From Ianthella basta (Eukaryota; Porifera; Demospongiae; Verongiida; Ianthellidae): DNA of 64,000 nucleotides. Location of the stretch: assembly GCA_964019415.1 (NCBI GenBank), contig OZ025887.1, forward strand, positions 3,093,306 through 3,157,305. Direction: 5' to 3'. The notes under the pieces are model-generated. The model searched no databases. It was not told the DNA's origin and saw only the letters and a list, made by a program, of their open reading frames with translations. Shown here piece after piece: positions 12,128-27,100 of this stretch. The first letter of the stretch is position 1; the number at the start of each line of letters is the position of its first letter. The position numbers and the translations under genes are program-made.

Positions 12128-15100
12128 CTGAAGAGAATGCATAGGGGTTAGTGATAAAGGTTGTGGATAAGAAATATCGAGTTCACACATGTACACGTGT
12201 AGACATGCACTCATGCACAGATACACATGAAGCATTTCTCCTATCCTGTAGTACCAGCTTCTATAGTGTGTCATGCTTCAACTGATTAGAAAACATACTG
12301 CAAAGTAAAGAGCACTTTGTTGTAAAAATTTAGGCATGCAAAATTGATAGGCGAACGACACTTGATTTAAAACAACTTAAGACACCAGTATTGTCATTTT
12401 TGATTTAATAATAGCTAAATGCAACATTTTCCCTATAACATGCATTGTCAGCCATGCAATTACATTCTTCATAATAGGAAAATACATCATACACCTGAAG
12501 AAGCCCGTGATAGTTGAAACGTATGTTGCATCAAGTTGGCAAACAAGTGACATTGCTGGTGAGATCGATTGTCCAAAGAAGCATCATTCAAAGCACATCA
12601 TTGTACATAATCCACAATGTGGGTGTTAAGTCTAATGAAAGTCACGACTTGGAAGAAATGTTGGAAAGAAAGAGAAAACTGGCACCAGCTGGCAGCTGAA
12701 CCCAGGACAACTTTTGCCCTAACACAGGGTTTCAGCAGCCCAAGCCAACCAATCAGGCCGGAACAATTCACCCTTTCTCTCCTTATAGGTGAGTTCCAAA
12801 TGATGGAATGGTTCAACGAACCTTTGCAGGTGTGCCGCTAACTGCTGCCACTTAGAGCCTGCGTACAACAAGTCAGTACAGAACGATGACAAGGTTCCAC
12901 TAACCAGCCGGCTTGGTTGGTTGGCTTGGGCTGCCGAAACCCCACATTAAGGCGTAAGTTGTCCTGGGTTTGGCTGCCAGCTGGTGCCAGTTTTCCCTTT
13001 CTTTCCAACATTTCTTCCGAGTCGTGACTTTCATTAGACTTAACACGGTTACAACTGACTCGTTCATCTTACGTAAAACCAAAACTTGGGTGTAGCTCAT
13101 ACGTAATACGTAGTTGCAAGTATTACTAGCAGTATAAAATTAATTGCAGCAGAAAGAGTGGTTAATATGTTGAAATCAAATCCTGGGCCAGATGATGTGT
13201 AGTACAGCTGCTGGTTTAGGAGTGTACCATGCATGTGCAAAGTGAGAAGTAACTTATTCTATCCCTATTTACCACTAAATCCAGTCAAACCATGTTGCAG
13301 TAGAAGTGGCAGATGATAAGACTGGTACTACACAATGATAATATCCAAATGGTTTAGCTATATTCTGTACTACACATTGAAACAGGAATTGATTGCCATG
13401 CAAATCAGTGCTGCAGATGTTCAAGCCTGCTATTTTAATGTACAGTACTCTATCAATGGACAAGCCTACACTGATTTCCTGAATTCAGTAAGCAAAGTAA
13501 GGTCAGCATGTCTGAACTGAGTTTACACTGTAGCCCCATGGTGCAAATTTGGTGAAGAAGAGTTCTCTAATAAAGTTTGCTAATCATACACAGAGCTGCC
13601 TTGGACATAACAAGCCTTTGTTCAATGCAACAGAGATTTGACAGTTATGCACAACAATTGCATTGTTCTGCTGTTATTGTTAATGACTAGCTTTGCCTTA
13701 TCTATGCATGCCTTAGCAATGAGTCTCTACGACATAATTGCATCGATTTGGAAAGCCCAACTGCGGGCAAGTTAAAGCAAACTTTGCATCTTAGAGAGTT
13801 TATCTCCGCATTTGGGACAGAAGTAGACGGAATTTCACTCATACACCTTCAGCGGATTTCTGATTATCTCAAAAAGAGTTGGCGAGCGCTATATGCAGTT
13901 CTCATTGACTGATAATTCTATCTCTGTGTAGCTGATAAGTTTCCGGTGTGTAGCCTTCTTCTGTCATCACGTGTAATGCCTGCCTTTTCTTTACTTCCTG
14001 TGTTCAGTTATGTCTCACATGACTTCCCTTATTTAAATACCCTTTATAAGTGTCATGATCGCTGACGAAGGCAGCTGCAATGCTGTCGAAACGTCTGATT
14101 TCTCAATTGCTTGGCTAGTGATTTTGTCAAAGAAGATCATGTTTCAAACCTGGACACTCAGGCCTTCACCACATCGTAAGCCACTTATGCATGGTACATG
14201 TTTACAATTGACTAAGATATTCCGCATCTAATACTAATCACATTACTTTCAAACACAGTTATTTATAGGAAGGGAATGCACGGGTGGTAGCAGTAGTGGG
14301 AGAGGAATGATGGCTAGGAGCAGGACCTTAAAAACAATGCACATTGGATTAGCAAACCACACTTACCACTTTCTTTGGGAGCTGATTCTTTGGCTCCACA
14401 GCCTTAGATAATTGGAAGAGGTGTTCCTCAAAATCATTGGCTGAAGCAAATCCTTCAACAGGACTCAGTTTTCGGAAGAAAGCCTATTACACATTGACAA
14501 AAACAGTGAATACTACTGTACAAACCATACAGCAGAAATAGCATTAACTGGCTGACCTGTATGGTTGGTACGTGATGGAGGCAATAAGGCTGGTTCTGGT
14601 ACTGCTGGATTTCACCAGTAACCTCAGCCACTTTTCGGCGGTAGCCAAAATTGATGAGGCCATCTGTGCCTGATAGCATGTGCTTACCTCCTTCCTCAAT
14701 GAACAAGATGTCTGACAGGTACATTCCTATTTCAATGTAGTTTGGGAAAATAAACACATTACCATCATACTACAGTATGATAGAAGGTCAGTCACACAAC
14801 TAGATGTGTCCTGCATGACTTCTTGAGCACATGCGCTCCCCAGCAGGCTCGGCATCCTTGATTTGTAGCAATGTAAACTACCCCTTGAAGCTGTGAAAAA
14901 ATGGCAGCTTACTGTTTATAACAGCTACGTACCTCAGTCAGGTGACAGGAACAGCACAGAATTTGGCGAGCTCCATGAATAGTGTATACTAAGGCTTGCT
15001 AAACTGTCTGTAGTGCGGGGTAGCTTATAACTAATTACTTAGCTGTTTAGAATCGTCTTTGCAAATGGCGCACAAGTAGTGCACTTGCGCAAACTTCCTG

Positions 15101-18100
15101 CATCTTCACGAATTTGTCTGATTATGATACTTCACACATACTACATGACTGTTTTAATACATGGGCACATATGCCATACCTCTGAAATGCAGACACTGCT
15201 ATAATCAGTACATATTTCTTGCTCAGAAGGGTGTCCCCATTACAGAGGTTCCACTGTACAGGTAAGCATACATGTAAACTAACCCAAGAAAGGCACACAG
15301 GGTGGATTTATGGAGCGCAGCTTCTCCTTGTACTTCTTGTAGTGGTTAGCAATCAACTCATTACCTTCCTGTAGTACTTGTTGCTTTCTAGGAGAAAGAC
15401 CCTACACAACAGAAGACAATATGTTTGATGACAGATTACTAGTCTACGTAGGTGCAAACTATGTAATAGATGGAGGTACAGATTTCTACACACATGGCAG
15501 CTAACAAAGGTGTACATGGCCAAACCAGCATCTGCACTCAGTTATTCAAATGTAACTTGTGTGGTAGTGGAAGAGAAGCGGGGTGTAGCAGTGAATAAAA
15601 TTTCCACACTGAAACATGGCAGGACAAACGAGCATAGTGTTAACAATGGTGTACAAAGAATGCAAATGGCTGGTTTACAGTGTAAAGATGGCATTGATGT
15701 CAAAGGCTAAAGAATGCTACATCAATCCTTTAGATATTTCTCTACCATGGGTAGCTCCTTAATAGTTACCTGCTGCTCAGACTTCATGCACTCACCTCCT
15801 CTGGATTGTGTCAACTACACTTGGGCTCCCACAAGTGTAGCAGGACAGACAATGACAAATGTATGACACAGCATCAATTGTATTGTCTGTTTAGTCACAT
15901 TGAGTCTACAATAATAGCACCTTCCTTGATACCTACTGTTGTGAATTAATGCAGCAAATGAAGTAAAATTTGGACTTGGCACAACAAAGTTGGGCTTGGA
16001 GCTACACTAGCATTAATCTTGCACTATATACATTTGATTGCCTTCCATGGATTGTTGTAAGATCACTAACAAAGCACTTCATTGATCAACACAGAAAGTA
16101 TGACAAACATACAATTTACTACTTATTGCAGTGGCAAAACGAACAGCGTAGAAAATATACATAATCCAATTTTACAATGTACCTTGAAGGAATGCTCCAG
16201 TCGGTAAATAGCAGCTGACTCAAGTGCTGCATGTACTTCAAACATACCACAGAAGTTGTTCAGGTCTTGAAACGCCTACAGAACAATCACTAAAAAACTT
16301 ACAAGTATATCTTAGCATTGAGGAGTTATGTAGGTGTACACATACCAGGTAGATGTCAATACACCTTGAAAGAACAGCTACCCTCTCTTCAAAATTCTCA
16401 CAGGATAAAATCTGCTTTCCCAGCCAATAGGAAACCTATTAAACACAACAAACACAGTACTGACAAACATGTACAAATATAAAACTGCTACAGAAACTAG
16501 TAACATTGTGAGGCTAGAACATAAGATGCGCATTACACTGAACACAATCAAGACAGCAAATAGTCATGATGCAAAAACAAGGAAATTTGCCACCAGCCAG
16601 TTCTAAATAAGGCACCAATGGAAGCTAATTAGCCTAATTAGTCAGCATTTAGTATTGGTGTTTACTGTTATCACGTATTGAAAGATCAGTACCACCCAAC
16701 CATATCATCATAATTATTGAATGAACAATGGTACTTTGTTCAAAATCCAAGCCAAACTTACAGCCGTGCTGTGTTTCACCATGCGGACATAGTTGGGAGA
16801 GGTAACCTCTTTCTGGCTCTTAGCCCAAGCACAGCCTACAAGCTCAGATGGGTGTAGTGCCCTGACAGCAGATAGGACAATACACAAAAGTAAATGAACT
16901 CCTGCACTAGTAAGATGGAGTAGCTGACTACGTAGAGTACATAGCAAGTCATCATGGTAAACATCATGATCATACTATAACACCAAACTAAAAGCATGAC
17001 ATGTAATAACAAACTAGGTAGCCATAAGCAATATTGAGGAGTCATGTAGCACATGTTTCAACTACAGAGGTCTTTGTTAGGTGCAAAGCTAAAGCAAATG
17101 TCTATCTGACGTTGTAGCAATGAGCCTCTATGATATCATTACCCAGCTCCACACCCAGGTTGCTAACCCAGGTTCAAACCTGGGTCAAACTGGTTTGAAC
17201 CCAGGTTAACATGTCATGTGATTGCCAAACCCCAGATATATATACAGTAACCCAGATTGCGGTGCCCTTGTGAAAGGTGGATTAAGTACATGTGATGTTT
17301 CGTGAGGAATTGACGTTGCATCAGTAGGAATATGCTCAAAACCCTTTGTAGCTAAATAGTTGGAAGGAATACGAGTCATCCACGTTGTAGGTCCAGTATT
17401 AACTGTACCACAGCGCATCCTATGAAAGATTGTTAACAAACATTACACATGCAAGACAGACTGTGCTGAAGACATAGTACATACTGTACATACCTGAAAT
17501 ATTCAGCCTCAATGAGAGTCAACTGACGTGCAATCTCCAGTGGATGCAGCTATAACATTGGACCGCAAAACATAAAAGTACCGGTTGTGTTAAGAAAACA
17601 CCAAAACAGCAGCCTACCGTAACAAGATCAAAGTCCTCTGGGTCCCGTGACAGATGCCATTCTACAGCAGGAGCACTGCTATAGAACCCAGCGTCCGTAG
17701 GTACTGGCATTTCAGGTCCATCACGCTGAGCAATCTATTAGTGCAGTCAGGAGTTAAACAATGACACGGGACCTTGCAATCTTGCAAAATACAATACAAC
17801 ATATGAAAGTGCATTTTATTACACCTACCTGTCTTTGAAGGGTTCGGTGAATGGACTCAATCCATTTCTTCAAGTTGTTATTCTTGATCTTTCGAAGGAA
17901 TGCCATCAGATCATCCTTAAGGCTAGCATCTTCTTGGAAGTCATAGTAGTGGTGTTCAACCCAATATCGAATGGCATTCAAAACCCTACAACAGTTATAG
18001 TGGATGGAGCACGGAGTACGTACATCAAAACGCATTGCAAGTTATTGTTGAACAGCTGCTACCCAGGAATACAGAGTTTCGTTATCACATTACTACAGTG

Positions 18101-21100
18101 AGAGGTGCTGCAATAGGTATGCAAGTATGCCACCTAACCAGTACTGTAGTGTATGTGTGTAATACAGCTTCTCTGTATCTCCCGGGTGTGTTCAAGAACA
18201 CCTGAGCATGTATTAAGCATCCATTAATATGAATCCCAGTCACATCCACCAAAACACCTGTTTCACCCATGTTTGTGGTAGGTGGAAGAAAACACAGGAG
18301 CTGAATAGCTATTGCACCTGTGCATAATGTCACCCTTGTGTGATGTTTGTTTGTTGATATACACAAAAATATGTACGTACATATACACATACACATACAT
18401 ACATACATACACTTACGTATGCACTTGCATACATGCGTAGCTCACCGAGCCCAAGCATCACTACACACTGGAGTGGGCAATTTCAGCTCATCCCAACAAC
18501 ACAGCCCATTACATGTCCAATAGAAGCCATTACACAGGAGGAAAGCACATACACAAGCTACAGCTATGAGTATGCTATTAGCAAATAATTAGATGAGCAA
18601 TACTGCAGCTTGAAGAAAGGAGGGTCGCAGGATGTTTCGGCTCTCGAGCCTTTGTGAACTGCTTACAGTCAAAGGCTCTCGAGCCGAAACGTCCTGCAAC
18701 CCTCCTTTCTTCAAGCTGCAGTATTGCTCATCTAATTATTTGCTAAATCTACAATCGCAGCTATGAGCCTCTACCGAATCAGTATGCTATTACTTGCTTT
18801 TACCATAAATTTTGATGATGATGGTAAGTCATGTAACATGAAGGTAAGCACAGATAGAAGTAACAACACCGCACACCTCAGTTGAATAGGAGACTGGTAC
18901 TGGCGCTTAAACCTGCGGACAGCTTCTCTGATTAAAGGGTCTCTGCGTGACTCTGGATCTTCATACTCCAATGGCAAAGTAACACTAAACGTGTGTCAGT
19001 TAAGGTAGTAAACGTCAACATCACCATTGAATGATACAACAAGTATCTGTGGACACCACCTGACATGATCATAGGACTACATATTATCAATTATATCAAT
19101 CAATTATATCTACAATATTACTATACAGCCTAGCCTCTCAATGGAGAATGCCCCCACTAGCATTACAAGAGGATATCTTTCAATAAGCAGTTTCAGCAGC
19201 TCAGCTGGCTTGCAGAAGGATCTGTATGTTGTCAAGAAGATTCTTACAAAAGCCGGGTCTGTAGCAAATGAAATACAAGGCTACTGGTCAGAATGCATTT
19301 CATAGTATCAATGTGACATGTGCGTTCCTTGTCCAGGTACTTACTTGCATTACAAACATACCATTTAATGAAAGCCAGTTAAGATGGTTATTATTATGTC
19401 TACCAGCCTGCTACAACAGTATTGGTGACTCATTGTGACAAGCTGTGTTTCAACCTAGCCTCTGTAGTCCAAGGAACCACCCCGGTGGCCCCTACCGTAT
19501 CAATTACGTATGTTGTAAAATGGTCATGAAAAGTCAATTAATAACCTGCATATTTGTGGTGTGTCAGCCTCTCCACAAGCTTCAGCAGTGTGCCACCCTT
19601 GATTTGTGGAATTGCAGAGGAACTGCCTTCACGTTTCTCAAACACAATGTTGTCCTCACTGTCCTCTTCTGCAAACCTGTAACAAGTGACATTTTACAAG
19701 AATAACAATCAAGAGATAGGTTTTAAATATACTTACAGCTAGGGAGCACAGCAGCACTAACCGGTACTCTTGGGGAGAGGGTCGAATGTCCATTATGTTT
19801 CTCTCTTCAGCTTTGGCCGTATGGTCCAGAAGACGTTCAAAGGAACTACAAAATAGAGGATCAGTTACAAATGTGTGACATATCTATTAATTACAACAAC
19901 AAAGCAAAGCATACTAGCTGGGACAAAGCTTCGCAGCTATTCAAAGCTTCCTGACTATTCTAACTTATTTCATTATTCGAAGCTTCATTTCTGTTTCTTT
20001 GCAAAACACATTTCTTTGTTATTAAAACAAACTAAGTGATTTCACTTCTCATTACATCTCTAACCATTCTTCATACAAATTTGAGTAAGTGAAAGCTTCA
20101 ACCTTTGCGTGACATGGCCAATTTAATGATGTCATACTTAGCTGCAAAATGTATAGGCTTCCTATACAGAATGATAGACAGATAGATAGATACAATTATT
20201 TGAAACAGGAGTGCTACATCCACAAAGTGGGGTTTCCTGCAGGTCCTAGACAGTAAAGGTACAATGTGACACAGGCATACACACAGACAAATACATAATA
20301 AATGATGAGTTCATGCAGAATCCAGAAAATGAAATGTTAAATTGAATTACAGATTTGATATTGCATGCTCGAAAGATTGCAGACTTGGTAAATGTCTAAT
20401 ACTCTGAGGCAGTTGATTGTACTGTAGGGCACCTTGGAATTAAAAAGATTGTCTGTACGTTTCTGTGCATGGCCATTGAAGGTGGAGTTTGTCTGAATTC
20501 GATCGTTGGCCAATTAAACCGCCCAATAACTTGAAGTCAAGGGAGGGACAGTTAATAAAATGGCCATCAGTTGCAAACGATAAACCAGAAACTTGAAGGA
20601 TATCTCTTCAAGAACAGCAAGACAGGCAATTTCAACCCATGAAGGACACTTCTGGAGTCCTACTTCATAATCCCTGAGAGTTTGGTGGTGCCCTGTGCAG
20701 TGGTTTTTGCCCGAATCGCGAATGAACAGACAAACAAACAAACAAACTGAATTATATTATAGATGCACATGAAGCCATATGAATGACTTAAACTGAAAAA
20801 ACTGGCGCCCCCTGAACTAAATGTAGCTAGTGTTTTCAGGAATGAACTAAATGTGGCTGGCACTTCCACAAATAAAATACTGCGAGCTATAGGCATAGAA
20901 GGTTGCATTAGTACCACCTGGGCAATAGTCCCTTCAAAGCATATCAATATTGAAATAGTTTCATTGACAGCATTACAGCTGGAGTACCATACAGATCAAG
21001 CAACCAGCAACACTATACTTCATACAGTAAATTATGTCAAATTACATCGAGAAGGTAGCTGCAGCTACATGTGCAAACATGCATATGTCCTGGGACAATT

Positions 21101-24100
21101 GGCTATATACAGTAGGACCACTGCATGTAAATGCAAGCATTCCATATCACTGCAAATACTATGCCTTTGGCTGGCTATAACATCAGTTGTGTGACACTGC
21201 CAAATGGGCTAATAGTGATGGCAGTTCCTGTACGTTTCTATAGAGGCTCTATTCCAGGATCTAGAAATTTAAGGGCAGCTGGTTAGGGAGGAGACCTCTT
21301 TCCAATTCATTCAACACACCTGGAAATCCATATCTCTAACAGTCTACTAACCAATTGTTGCAAGAAACACTATGCTATATAGTAGGTAGAATCTACTGCT
21401 TATCTGACAAGTGGAATCACAAAATGGTGAACACTACCCATCGATCATAGGAAACATAAATCATTGGTGTCTAGTCTCCTTATCAGAAGCAGTGGCACGA
21501 CTGCTTGGTAGACTTAGTCTTATCTGAAAACACTGATGCAATACACTAACAACAACTCAGAGCTGGCACACTGCACTGCATGCCTACACACACAATATGC
21601 TGGTCCTCTCTGTAGTATGCTATTGACTACACACCGCCTTCTATGCTGCACAGCATGCTTTAATACACTCATTGATGGTGTAAATGGCTTACACCAAGGA
21701 AGGTGTGTTCTCTTATAACTCCTATAACTGTAGTGATCACTTGTGACAACATGTATGTTACACAGTAGGAACATCAACCAACCTTCTAGTTTGCAGATTA
21801 GTCAAGGCTGCCATCCATTCCCTCCTCTCCTGTTCCGTAGAAGGAAAGAAGAGAAAACCTGGCTGGTTTCGCTCTTTCAACTCAAAGGCAAATTTCAACT
21901 CTGGGTTCTCTGTCAGAGATAGATCCTTCAGCTCTGCTTTTCTCATGTTCAGCTTCTCCTTAAGTCGCCACTCAGGCGCAACCAGAACAGAGCTTGATTT
22001 CTTCTGCTGATGAGCACACAGACACTGTTAGAATACATGCACACACTCTACTGAAAGCAGGTACACCTGAAATGTACTTACTGATTTGCAGCAGAGCGCT
22101 AGGCCATCCAGCAGAAAAACATGTCTATCAGTTCTCTGTAAAGTACATTGGGATACACTTGCATGTGAACCAATGAACATGCACAACCTGTACAATTTGA
22201 ACACTGATTACAGCCCCATATTAAAATAGCACCAAAACAAAGGTGGTTATGCCAGGTTGTGCCAGTAGCATTCCACAGACCAAGCACACAAACCACAAGC
22301 TGCACATACCCTTCTTCCTGCCTCGCGCATAAAACCAAGTGTTCCTTCTACAATGTACAGAACAAGATCAAGCAGATCACTTACACAAATTAACCATGTA
22401 GCCCTAAATGTTAACTAAACGAATGTGTGCACCTACAGTATTGGGACCAAAATAAGAATTTGACAATATGACAGTGTATAATGGTTAAGACATTCAACCT
22501 CCGCTATGGCATAGGTACAGTACATCCATATCTACCATGCTAGGTTAGTCATAGAAACCTTATTCACTGCTTAAACAGCCCTTACATTACTAAGGCAATC
22601 ATAGAATTAAAGCAACACCTCCAAATGTTAAGCCCTGTACTGCAAAGGTGCTTGATGTCACATCTAGCCTACTGTTTTATCTATCATTCAGTAGGACATG
22701 GCGTCACCTTCGGATGCCATGTATAATCATACCCTTGATCTAGGCCATAACGCTTTCATTCCTCTCAATACTTGGTTCATATGCTGAGCAGTGATGTCTA
22801 AGGGCATGTAGATCACTGGAATGGCGATTCCTGTCAGAGGTTATTGTTGCAAATATGAAGGCACCGTACGTAGTAAGATATTTATCCATAAAGATTATCA
22901 AAATACGGCCGATGGCTTGTACATTGTGAAGCACAAAATCACTTTCACCTGGTGCCCTGTTGAGTACATCCAGGACACAGCAAGTGAAAGTGGTTCACAG
23001 TGATGGAATATCATTGTCTAGAACAGGAATGAGGTCATCAACAATCAGTCGGTTCCTGCCTTTGTCAACCATGGGATTATAATTCGTGACTTGTGTGGTG
23101 ACTGCATTCTACCTATTTCTGCTTTCAGAGCATCTGCGAGTCCTTTGTGCCGAGGTATGCAGAATATGTATGCACTTTTGTAGGTATTTGCACACTTGTG
23201 GCTAGGTCACATTCCATAACAGGTCACAACATACTTCTAGGGCTTCCAAAGCAAACATTAAATAATACACAATAGTTAAATGCCGGCCAAGAGGTATCTG
23301 CACAATTTATAGCACGAGGCTCGAGGGCACGCAGTGCCCAACTGCCAAGTGGTCTAAATCATGTAGAGACACCAATTGGCTGCCATTTAAGTGTTATAGA
23401 TCCCAATCCGTTCACTCATCCTGTCATTTTGCGCTTCTGTAGCTTCTTGACGACATACGCTTAAATGACGTCATAGTACGATGATAAATGCCCCATGGAG
23501 TGCCCGTAAATGCTTATATGGGATTCATAAGCACCTGTGCTCTGCCCACAATGTACTATTATGGGATTTAGAATCAAGTGCAAAGCAATTGGAATACTTC
23601 TCAGAGATTTAGAATCATTGTTAGATGCACATTACCATGGCAACGGGATCTATAAACCTAATAGAACAGATAGCATAATTAGCAGTGCTGGCAAATAATT
23701 CATGACAACAATGTAGCAGACTAGTTAACAACTGATTGCAAGACGTTTTGGCCTGAAGCCAAAGTTGGAAGATCTTGGTCCAAAAATATGTTTGTGGTTT
23801 TGGAAAGAATCATTCCAGGCTTAGCGATTTACATGACACACTGACATCACTACTCAGTATGTGACCAAGAATTGAGAAGAAAGAAAGCATTATGGCTGGG
23901 ATCAAGGGTCCGATGATAAAGAATATCCAAAAAGTGATACCACGGCCTATATCAATGGTACGCAATACACGTTATATGATACAATAATCCAGCTGTAAAA
24001 ATACAACCTTGAAATACATGATGTGCTGCTCACCCATGATGTATTCAGTACAGAGGACGCTGATCCCTGGACCCTATTAGGCAATCAGGTACAGCAGAAC

Positions 24101-27100
24101 TATCACAATTCACATGCATCATGAAGTTTAAAAGCACACAAGTAACTGTTTGTGCTGTCTAGTAGTAACAATACATATAGTATGGCGATTGCACAATCAT
24201 ACAAAGATAACTATTGTGAGGTGGTGAGATATCTGTGATATTGACCTGCTTTCAGGTCTGATATTTGATTTCAGGTCTGATATAGAACGAGATTGTACAA
24301 GAAGTCCTGCTGTCAGTATGAGCCTGAGTTACAGTACGTATGAGTGCAGCGGAAGATAAGGAAGCTCTTGGGAAGGGGCTGTGACATTAGCTGAAGCGAA
24401 ATCCTGTAGCAAATCAGTTGCACAGGAGAGTTACTAGGTAAATCACTTCAAGGGACTTCCAGGAATTGATCGCTGTACTCAGCGCTGCTATGCCAACCTT
24501 AGAGGCATGAAAGACGTGCACACAGCTCGCTCACAAGTTTTACGCTACCTTTGAAGAGCAAAGTCCTTCCGTATTGCCTTGAAATGCTTCTAGCTTGATT
24601 AAGCCAATGTTATTAGCAGCGTCGCTTCAAAGACAGTCGTCTACCGCCCAGAAGGAGGAGTTCCAAGTCCTCCAGCACTCTCCATCACGGGCACAATGAA
24701 AATGCTGAATGGGCATTGTTTGAAATACGTTTCTGTGATTTCATTGGTCAATCTGTTGCCAATCCGCCTAAATCGTGTAGTAACATTACAGAAGCGTGCA
24801 AATGGCGCCATTCCCAGAGGCTATGACATAACTAGGGCGCTTATCGAATGCAAATGGCATTGCTCGAGAGCTGACTTTTGGCCCTTGCACTCAATTGCCA
24901 AATAAGGTACGTTTCGGTTGCACAAATGCCATACTATATATTACGTATAGTATGATAGGTTGGTCCATAGCCTCAATATGCGACCTCAGTGCTCATATTT
25001 ACTGAGGCATGAAGCGACGAGGTAAATATGAGCGCTGAGGTCATATATTTTGGCTGCGGACCTCCCTACCATACTATAGGATATTATATAAGACATAGAA
25101 AAGACCTCCCTTATTGAAGAGCTATTCCCTGATGATGAGGATAAAAATATTTCCTATGGGGGTAGCTAGCCATTGATAAAACTGGAGCTGCTTCTGGACA
25201 ATCCCAACCTGTAAACTTACTTCCCAGGATTCAATACTCTGCTGTACAGCTTGCAACTTTCGAACGTTAGCATGATATCCAGTGCTTGACAGTCTCTGTA
25301 GCTCTTCCCTAGAGAGGTAGCAACCGTAAGACTCTTCTGCACAATGCACATACAAATGCTCACATGATCACAATACCATGCTATGCATTACATTACTCAA
25401 CATATTACACACTCTTTAACCTTAAATTAACATTCATTTTGCAGCCACCACATAATTCAACAAACAGGATCACTTAGTGGAGCACTTTACTGCTTCCTGT
25501 ATTCACCTTCGTTTTGGCAGATGTCTCATGGCTACACCATCAATCTCAGCTTTCAAACCCAACATAGAACTGTATGCCTACATGATATCAAGATATGCAG
25601 TGAACATTCATTTGGCTTGTATTCCAACTGTGTACTGGCTTAACACATACAAACTTAGTACCTCTTCAAAGTTTTCCTGGTCATCTTGATCTATAGTAGT
25701 CTGCATCAAATTCTGAGAAGAAAAGCAGAAATCTCTTCTCATACATACATACATGTATGACACAAAACAGTAGTTGGTACACCTAACATAACTTATGTAA
25801 ACATATGTAATTATAAAAGATTAAACTGTAAAGTCCATTACACATCTACGTTAAGTGAGAAGTTTCCTTTCATGTCAGAGGTTGCTATATATCTAACTTA
25901 TTGACTTGTGGTTGGACATATGTATAAGTAAGTTTTTATGTGTATCACGCCTTGTGCACTCTTATAGTTAAGAACTGTTCACACAATTAGTGAAACTGAA
26001 GTAAGAAGCTTTGACTGCAATCTTCTTGTCCTGGTCTGCAGTAGAACTGTCTCTTGGTCTGTGCTCTCATGCAATGGTTGGCAATAAATAAAATGAGACG
26101 TCCACTCCACAAACAGTTCTGCCTTTAACGCTTTAATAGAAAAGGATTCCAAGATGCCTAGAAGAATGCTCTGCACCTTCCAGAACATTCTTCAGGATCG
26201 ACATCAATGATCAAAGGTGCCACAAAGCCTTTATCAAAACGTGCACAATGATTGAAATAGAGATCAGAAGTATCAAGTCCGTCCCACTTTTTAAGAGTGC
26301 ATTAAAATTGTATCTTATGAATTAACTTTCAATTACAGACAAAGGGGAAATGCTGCCTCAATGATGGGAACAATGGGGGGCACCACCTCCCCTTACGATT
26401 TCTTCTCTTGACAGCACTTTCCTTTTTTTTGGGGGGGGGGGGGGGGGGCATTGAGTGCCTCCCCTTTAACTGACTGCATGTTTTTCATTTATTTTCCTAT
26501 ACTATTATTATGAATTTCTCCTGTTTGTATTATAATTCTATTATTACAGACCTTTTTGGCAATCATAATCACATTCAATTCTTATCATCAGCTGGACATA
26601 TATCATTGCTATCACTTGTGTGTATTGTATACATGTGTTTTCCCAGGCAGACCAGCCACATGAGCTGATGGGACCATCCTGTTTCAATAAGGTGGCGTTT
26701 ACACTAGAACGGTTTTGGACAAAAACAGTGCAAATCGACACCATTTTCACTTACCATTTACACAAAAACAATGAAAACGCTAGAGGAAAATGATCAGTTC
26801 CAAATCCACAGTTGAAGGTAGATACTTGCAAAAACAGTGCTACAATTTCTTTGTATACATAGCAAAAATGATTGTGTGACAGAAAACAATGGCGCTCTTG
26901 CCAACGTTCACATGGCTTCACGTGGTCTACAGTCACATGATCGTCATATGCTCGTAACATCACATCGTTTCTGAGGTTAACCGTTTTCAGGGTACAAAAA
27001 TGATGTGTGTAAACAAACGTAAATGATGCAGTACAAGAACAATTCAAAAACAGACGTTTCCAAAACGTTCTTGTGTAAACGCCGCCTAAAAACAACCTAA

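Noticed and set aside
18771-18977. Apparent start [10 protein letters not shown] for a separate gene
   Set aside because: The first codon is TTG; this is the interior of an SOS REM exon (18877-18990).
22740-23095. Minus-strand open stretch with one stop in the DH-PH intron of SOS
   Set aside because: No similarity to SOS or to a known transposon protein could be recognised, and the splice signals do not supply the missing linker exon.
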